Assembly (NCBI GenBank): GCA_043757025.1
Contig: JAYVQG010000085.1
Location: 1 to 34,760, forward strand
Origin: Limnoglobus sp043757025
GTDB lineage: Bacteria; Planctomycetota; Planctomycetia; Gemmatales; Gemmataceae
DNA length: 34,760 bases
Direction of reading: 5' to 3'
Program-made: the position numbers and the translations under genes
Notes under the pieces: generated by a model
Told to the model about the DNA's origin: nothing
The model's database searches: none
The model's input: only the letters and a program-made list of their open reading frames with translations
Shown here: positions 30,429 through 34,760 of the stretch, piece by piece
Layout of the letters: each line of letters begins with the position of its first letter
Numbering within the stretch: position 1 is the stretch's first letter

Positions 30429-32615
30429 ATGTTCACCGTGCTCAATGTCGCATTGCTCGCTGGGTTCGCCGCCGTCGCGATCCCACCGATCGTTCACCTC
30501 TTCAGCCGAAAGCGCTTCGACGAAATCGACTGGGCCGCGATGCAGTTCTTGCAAGTCAGCAAGAAAACCAAGCGGAAAGTCTTCGTCGAACATTTCCTGC
30601 TGATGCTCATTCGGATGGTGATCGTCGCGCTGATCGTACTCGCACTGACGGCACCGACGATTACGAGCACGTTCTTCAATCGCTTCGGTTCGCCGACGGG
30701 GCAACGCGATGTCGCGATCCTGATCGATGGTTCCGCGAGCATGGCGTACAAGCACGACGGCAAGACCGGCGAAGACGCGGCGAAGGAGTGGGCGGGGCGG
30801 TTCATCGATACGCTGCGCGTGGGGGATCGCGTGGCGGTGTACCAGGCCCGTCAACAGGCGGTGCCGCTGTTGGGGACGCTGTCGCCGGACCGCGAACAGG
30901 CCCGCAACGCGCTCGATTTATTAACGCCGCCACGCGGGGGAATCGACTGGCCCGCGTGCGTGCAAACCGCGTGGTCGCTGCTCGAAACCGCACGCCCCGA
31001 ACGGGATATCGTCATCGTGACGGACAATCAGCGACACAGTTGGGCGGATGAAAATTCGCTTTCGAAGTGGGACTTGGTGCCGAAGGGCGGCAAGCCGAAC
31101 GACCCGCGAATCTGGGTGGCAAACATCGCACCGGATCGCCCGCTCGACCCTGCGAACCTCTCGTTGGACCCGATTCTTGCCGGTCGCGGGGTGGCATCGG
31201 CGGGGCGGGAAGTGAAGTTCCAGTCGGCGGTGCGGGTGAGCGGCAAAGTCAAAGCCGGGGCGGCACCGGGCAAGGTGAAACTCGAAATCGATGGCCGCGC
31301 CGTCGGCGAAGTGCCCGTAAAAGGCACGCTCAGCGACACGCTGTTACCGATCGAATTCGTCCACAAATTCACCGCCGGTTCGCACCTCGTGACGCTCGTG
31401 CTCGAACCCGACGACCTGCCCGGCGACAACCGGCAAGACTTCGGCATCGAGGTGTTGCCGAGCATTCCCGTGCTCATCATCAATGGCGAAACGAAGAGCC
31501 GGGGCGGCGACTTCCTCCGCGATGCGTTGGCCCCTGCGAAGGATCAAACGCCGGGGTTCCTCATTCGCTCGATTGGCATCGACGAGTTCACCGCGCCCGT
31601 ACTTTACGCAGATGTCAAAGGCACCGGCACGCCGCCACGCGTCGTCGTGCTGTCGAACATCGCGAAGCCGACGAAGGAACAAAACGAGGCGATCGAAAAG
31701 TATCTCGCCGATGGTGGTTCGGTGTTCGTGGCACTCGGCGACCGCTGCGATGCGGCCACCTGGAACCGCGTGTCGTTCCGTGGAGGCCAAGGTTGGCTGC
31801 CCGCGCGGCTCGTCGATGTCGTCGGCAACGACGACGCCACCGCGAAACTCGACGACGCGCCGAAACCGCAACCCGCCGGCTTCACGCATCCGGCGATGGA
31901 AATTTTCAAAGAACCGCTGCCGCTCGGGATCCACACCGCGTACTTCCCGAAACGCTGGAAAGTCGACGCGACGGCAGGTGCGAACGGCGCGACAGGTACC
32001 GCGATTGCCAGCCTCACGAACGGCGAAATTTTCCTCGTCGAACGCGGTGTCGGGCGTGGCCGGGCGCTGCTGGTGACGGTGCCACTCGATAACAGTTGGC
32101 GAACGAACTTCCACACGCTGCCGGACTTCGTGCGGTTCGCGCACGAGATGACGTACTACCTCGCGGGGGCACGTTCGGCCGAACGCAACCTCGCGCCGGG
32201 GCAGCCGATCGTCTTCAGCCCGCGGCCGACCGAGCGGCCCGCAGCGGTGACGGTGCAACCGCCCGAAGGCCCTGCGAAAGTGGTGCCCGTGAAGCAGTGG
32301 CCGCTCGTGTTCGATGCCACCCGCGACCCCGGTGCGTACAAGATCACGACGAGCGGAGGACGGACGGTTTTCTTTGCCGTGCGGTCCGACCCGCAAGAAT
32401 CGGTGCTGACGCCGAACTCCGAAGACGACCGCAAGAAGGTATCCGAGATCGTGAAGGGCTTGCAATACATCGCGAACCCCGACGACATCGAATCGAAGAA
32501 AGGCGAAGGCCCGCAAACCCGCGAACTGTGGTGGCTATTGCTACTGTTGGTGCTCGCGTTGCTCACTGGGGAAGTTTGGTACACGCGGAAACTGGCTCGA
32601 CGCGGTCAATTCTGA
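30429..32615 (+). CDS. BatA-type VWA membrane protein
   Basis: The 728-residue protein has the usual BatA start: two membrane helices (about 3-24 and 55-76) around the conserved PPIVHLFSRKRF and IDWAAMQFL. A VWA domain with MIDAS motif DGSAS (100-104) follows, then a long region with a class I amidotransferase-like segment (INGETKSRGGDFLRDAL, DGGSVFVALGDR). A last membrane helix lies near the C-terminus (LLLLLVLALLTGEVWY). It would act at the membrane with DUF58 and MoxR. ATG at 30429 is chosen because the family start matches; the frame upstream runs through the inverted-repeat element. Confidence 0.9.
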   Translation: MFTVLNVALLAGFAAVAIPPIVHLFSRKRFDEIDWAAMQFLQVSKKTKRKVFVEHFLLMLIRMVIVALIVLALTAPTITSTFFNRFGSPTGQRDVAILIDGSASMAYKHDGKTGEDAAKEWAGRFIDTLRVGDRVAVYQARQQAVPLLGTLSPDREQARNALDLLTPPRGGIDWPACVQTAWSLLETARPERDIVIVTDNQRHSWADENSLSKWDLVPKGGKPNDPRIWVANIAPDRPLDPANLSLDPILAGRGVASAGREVKFQSAVRVSGKVKAGAAPGKVKLEIDGRAVGEVPVKGTLSDTLLPIEFVHKFTAGSHLVTLVLEPDDLPGDNRQDFGIEVLPSIPVLIINGETKSRGGDFLRDALAPAKDQTPGFLIRSIGIDEFTAPVLYADVKGTGTPPRVVVLSNIAKPTKEQNEAIEKYLADGGSVFVALGDRCDAATWNRVSFRGGQGWLPARLVDVVGNDDATAKLDDAPKPQPAGFTHPAMEIFKEPLPLGIHTAYFPKRWKVDATAGANGATGTAIASLTNGEIFLVERGVGRGRALLVTVPLDNSWRTNFHTLPDFVRFAHEMTYYLAGARSAERNLAPGQPIVFSPRPTERPAAVTVQPPEGPAKVVPVKQWPLVFDATRDPGAYKITTSGGRTVFFAVRSDPQESVLTPNSEDDRKKVSEIVKGLQYIANPDDIESKKGEGPQTRELWWLLLLLVLALLTGEVWYTRKLARRGQF

Positions 32616-32624
32616 GAACTCGAC

Positions 32625-34061
32625 ATGCCTGCGGTCGAATTGCGAAATCTGGACGATGCCCGCCGGTACGTGTTGCAGGGGCTTTGGCTTCCCCGCGCCG
32701 AACCGTCGACTGCGGCGCGCGTTCGCCCGACGCTGGAATGGTCGTTGGAAATCGCGGCGAGCGGGTATCTGCTGCCGCCAGTCGGTATCGTGGCCGACCT
32801 GGGTTCGCTCGTCTTCGGCATGGAGTCAACGAAGCGGGCGAAGGAACCAACCGTCGTACCCAATTGGCCGGTGAATCTCGGTCGCAGCTACGAAGATCAC
32901 GTCCTCGGGAAGATCGATTCGGATGCGATATTCGACCGCGCCAGCGATGGTTTGCGACGCTATCAGGGGCCGGATCGGGCGAAGGGCCTCGCGTACCTCG
33001 TCAATCGAATCGTCGAGCGACTCGGTGTTGGCGGAGTCGATTTGTCCCCGGCGGTGATCCGCGGCCTGTTGACGATGAACCCGGCGGAGTTGTTAAAAGA
33101 AGGCTATGAAAGCCTGGAAACCGACGGGCCGATGCCGTTGTTGGTGGAACAATACGAGGCGTGGGTGAAGAACAGTCGGCGATTCGGCGAACTCCTCGGT
33201 GCGGAAGATGCCGTCGCCATCGAACAGCGCACGGCACTCGCCAACCTCAGCCAATACGTGGCCCATCGGCAGATTCTCCAGCAGACGGCACTCCTCGAAT
33301 CGCAGTTGCCGACGCGACCCATCCGCCCGCTCGTGGGCCGCAAAGAAGTGCCGACGCGGATACTCGACGAAGACCATTATCCGATCGGCGGCTACACCTC
33401 GATTTCCAATCGCGGGAGCATGGAGAGCCTCTTGCATTCGCAGCTCGCGTTCATGGAAACCGAAGAGCGCCCGGACCTGTTCGACATCAAATATGCGCGC
33501 GATGAACTCTTCTACTATTCGCGCGACGAGAACCAATTTCTCCGGCGACGGCGTACGTTCGTCTTCAGTTTCGCGCCCGATCTCACCGCGGCCCGTTACA
33601 AGGATCCGGTACTGCCCTGCCAGCGAATCGTGCTGATTTCCGCTGTCGTGTTGACGCTGATTCGACGCCTCGAAGACTGGCTCGGATTCGATGCCCTTCG
33701 CTTCGAGTTGATCTTCCCAAAACTCGGAAAAGACTCGCCCCTTTTGCAAGAGGCCAATCTGTTCGAGATTCTGCTCCTCGAACTGCGATCCCGCAACGTC
33801 GCCTTCGTGATCCACGCCGACGACTCCGCCGCAATCTCGGCACACTGTGCCACGCTATCGCGTTCTGCACAGGTTCAGGTTCTCGAACTCGCAGTCGCGC
33901 CCACGATGGTCGGCCCCGAAGGTGTCTTGCTGTTGCAATTCGGAATCGACGGCCCGCAACCGCACCTCGTCGATGCTCGCGGATCGCGGATCGAGCTCGA
34001 AGCGGATCCCGTGGAATCGTGGCTCGATGCCGTGCGAAAAATCCTAGCGATGTGGATTTAA
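32625..34061 (+). CDS. Conserved-looking protein downstream of the VWA gene
   Basis: The 478-residue protein starts nine bases after the BatA-type gene, so it is probably co-transcribed. The N-terminal third is helical (LEWSLEIAASGYLLPPVGIV, a possible membrane-proximal segment). The C-terminal third alternates strands and helices: FVFSFAPDL, IVLISAVVLTLIRRL, LRFELIFPKLG, LFEILLLELRSRNVAFVIHAD. This order resembles a VWA fold without the MIDAS motif, which I regard as a suggestion only. Such genes are often found beside MoxR/VWA sets, and a role in the same complex is likely but unproven. Confidence 0.7.
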   Translation: MPAVELRNLDDARRYVLQGLWLPRAEPSTAARVRPTLEWSLEIAASGYLLPPVGIVADLGSLVFGMESTKRAKEPTVVPNWPVNLGRSYEDHVLGKIDSDAIFDRASDGLRRYQGPDRAKGLAYLVNRIVERLGVGGVDLSPAVIRGLLTMNPAELLKEGYESLETDGPMPLLVEQYEAWVKNSRRFGELLGAEDAVAIEQRTALANLSQYVAHRQILQQTALLESQLPTRPIRPLVGRKEVPTRILDEDHYPIGGYTSISNRGSMESLLHSQLAFMETEERPDLFDIKYARDELFYYSRDENQFLRRRRTFVFSFAPDLTAARYKDPVLPCQRIVLISAVVLTLIRRLEDWLGFDALRFELIFPKLGKDSPLLQEANLFEILLLELRSRNVAFVIHADDSAAISAHCATLSRSAQVQVLELAVAPTMVGPEGVLLLQFGIDGPQPHLVDARGSRIELEADPVESWLDAVRKILAMWI

Positions 34062-34124
34062 CCGCAGTGTCACAGAGAACACACTTCTCAGTCTTACTCA
34101 CAACTAACCACTCGCAACTATCCA

Positions 34125-34199
34125 CTATCCAACAAATACACCACCACTCAATCCGCTGAGTGAATCGAAGTCGCCGTTGAGGTTCTTCACCGCGACGCG
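34125..34199 (-). pseudogene. Duplicated, shortened tail of the FG-GAP gene
   Basis: The minus strand reads RVAVKNLNGDFDSLSGLSGG then VFVG and a stop (34125-34127). It joins two parts that are separate in the neighbouring gene (IRVAVKNLDGD and FDSLSGFSGGVFVG), so an internal segment is missing. No start is present. It is a relic of a duplicated gene end, separated from the intact end by a 138-bp block with a large inverted repeat. Confidence 0.65.
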
Positions 34200-34204
34200 C
34201 TTCG

Positions 34205-34314
34205 GAATTAGCCGCGACGCGCAGGCTTTGCGAAGCGGAGCGCGTGGACTGCACGCACGGTGATGGGTGAAGTCCACGCGCTCCGCTACGAAGACTCCGC
34301 GTCGCGGCTAATTC
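34205..34314. repeat. Long imperfect inverted repeat built from two dispersed-repeat copies
   Basis: Copy B (34205-34250) and copy C in reverse (34271-34314) of the GAATTAGCCGCGACGCG repeat face each other across 20 bases, giving a potential hairpin with arms of about 44 bases. A third copy is at 23517-23560. It splits the duplicated tail of the FG-GAP gene from the intact tail. Confidence 0.75.
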
Positions 34315-34337
34315 GAGCGCGTCGCGGCGAATTCCCA

Positions 34338-34760
34338 CTATCCCACGAACACGCCGCCACTGAATCCGCTGAGTGAATCGAAGTCGAACTGGGCTGCGGG
34401 CGTGCCACTTGCGGCGATGTTCTTGCCGAGGTAACCCGTCACGCGGCTACCGGCTCCTGCACCGGAACCGACGACCAAGTCGGCTTTCGTATCGCCGTCG
34501 AGGTTCTTCACCGCGACGCGAATGCCACCGCGACTGTTGACATCCCCGCCGAAGAAATTCGCGAGATTCACATACTGATTCGTCAGCAAACTCTTGCCGT
34601 CGAGTGCCAACACGCGCGGCCCGCCACCGGGGCCACCGCCTGCGATCAGGTCGGCGAAGCCGTCGCCGTTGATGTCGCCGGCGGTGACGAAGATGCCGTT
34701 GCGTAACGCTTGCTCGAAGGCGAAGAAGTCGCCGATGATTTTCACGGGCGTCGTCGCCAG
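34338..34760 (-). CDS. FG-GAP repeat protein, C-terminal part (gene continues beyond window)
   Basis: At least 140 residues are present and the frame is open to the window edge, so the start is outside. Repeats of the FG-GAP/VCBS type with Ca-binding loops are visible: AGDINGDGFADLIAGGGPGG and VKNLDGDTKADLVVGSGAG. The final GFSGGVFVG tail is of a kind seen at the end of many planctomycete surface proteins. It is probably a secreted or surface beta-propeller protein. Its function is not evident. Confidence 0.85.
   Translation of the reverse strand: MATTPVKIIGDFFAFEQALRNGIFVTAGDINGDGFADLIAGGGPGGGPRVLALDGKSLLTNQYVNLANFFGGDVNSRGGIRVAVKNLDGDTKADLVVGSGAGAGSRVTGYLGKNIAASGTPAAQFDFDSLSGFSGGVFVG

Noticed and set aside
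1..34760. CRISPR array, tRNA or rRNA genes
   Set aside because: No regularly spaced repeats with spacers and no cloverleaf or rRNA-like stretches were noticed; this was by eye, not by a dedicated scan.

Overview
The window looks like a chromosomal segment of a planctomycete, most likely from the Gemmata group. This rests on a TIGR03000-type protein, an FG-GAP protein with a GVFVG-type tail, an ExbB/ExbD/squalene-cyclase-like operon, many small dispersed repeats, and GC-rich coding sequence (a 60-base stretch at 31201 has 41 G/C). The assignment is inference from gene content. I saw no rRNA, tRNA or CRISPR array.

Layout. 1-302: repeat-bearing DNA without a gene. 303-3451 (-): two-component pair, NtrC-type regulator and its histidine kinase. 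3715-4818 (-): enolase-superfamily enzyme, divergent from 4912-5861 (+), a secreted zinc-peptidase-like protein coupled to a 74-residue protein. 5875-6079: decayed end of a Na+/H+ antiporter gene. 6085-7692: HEAT-repeat protein. 7765-14564 (+): heavy-metal efflux locus (Cys/His-rich secreted protein, periplasmic adaptor, CzcA-type RND pump, lipoprotein). It is interrupted between adaptor and pump by a four-helix-bundle gene flanked by ATTGAAGA-type repeats. 14653-15249: TIGR03000 protein. 15273-18277 (-): EF-G-like GTPase and HisA. 18688-23453 (+): ExbB, two ExbD proteins, a membrane-anchored protein, and a protein that joins a TonB-like SxxxH membrane anchor to a terpenoid-cyclase-like toroid. 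The operon starts after a recognisable promoter and ends in a strong hairpin terminator. 23585-24616 (-): MoxR ATPase. 24728-29222 (-): an accessory island. 29391-34061 (+): DUF58, BatA-like VWA protein and a conserved unknown. 34338-34760 (-): end of an FG-GAP protein that continues outside the window.

Two regions deserve most attention. The ExbB-ExbD-ExbD-toroid operon looks like a proton-motive-force device in which the TonB role is played by a squalene-cyclase-fold protein. The island at 24.7-29.2 kb looks like an orphan polymorphic-toxin array: three copies of one 'IGFG-LD' junction (one intact with an HExxH domain, one truncated, one reduced to a scar), each starting right after a small gene, with paired paralogous immunity-like genes and several broken genes. 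It is partly AT-rich and separates MoxR from its usual DUF58/VWA partners.
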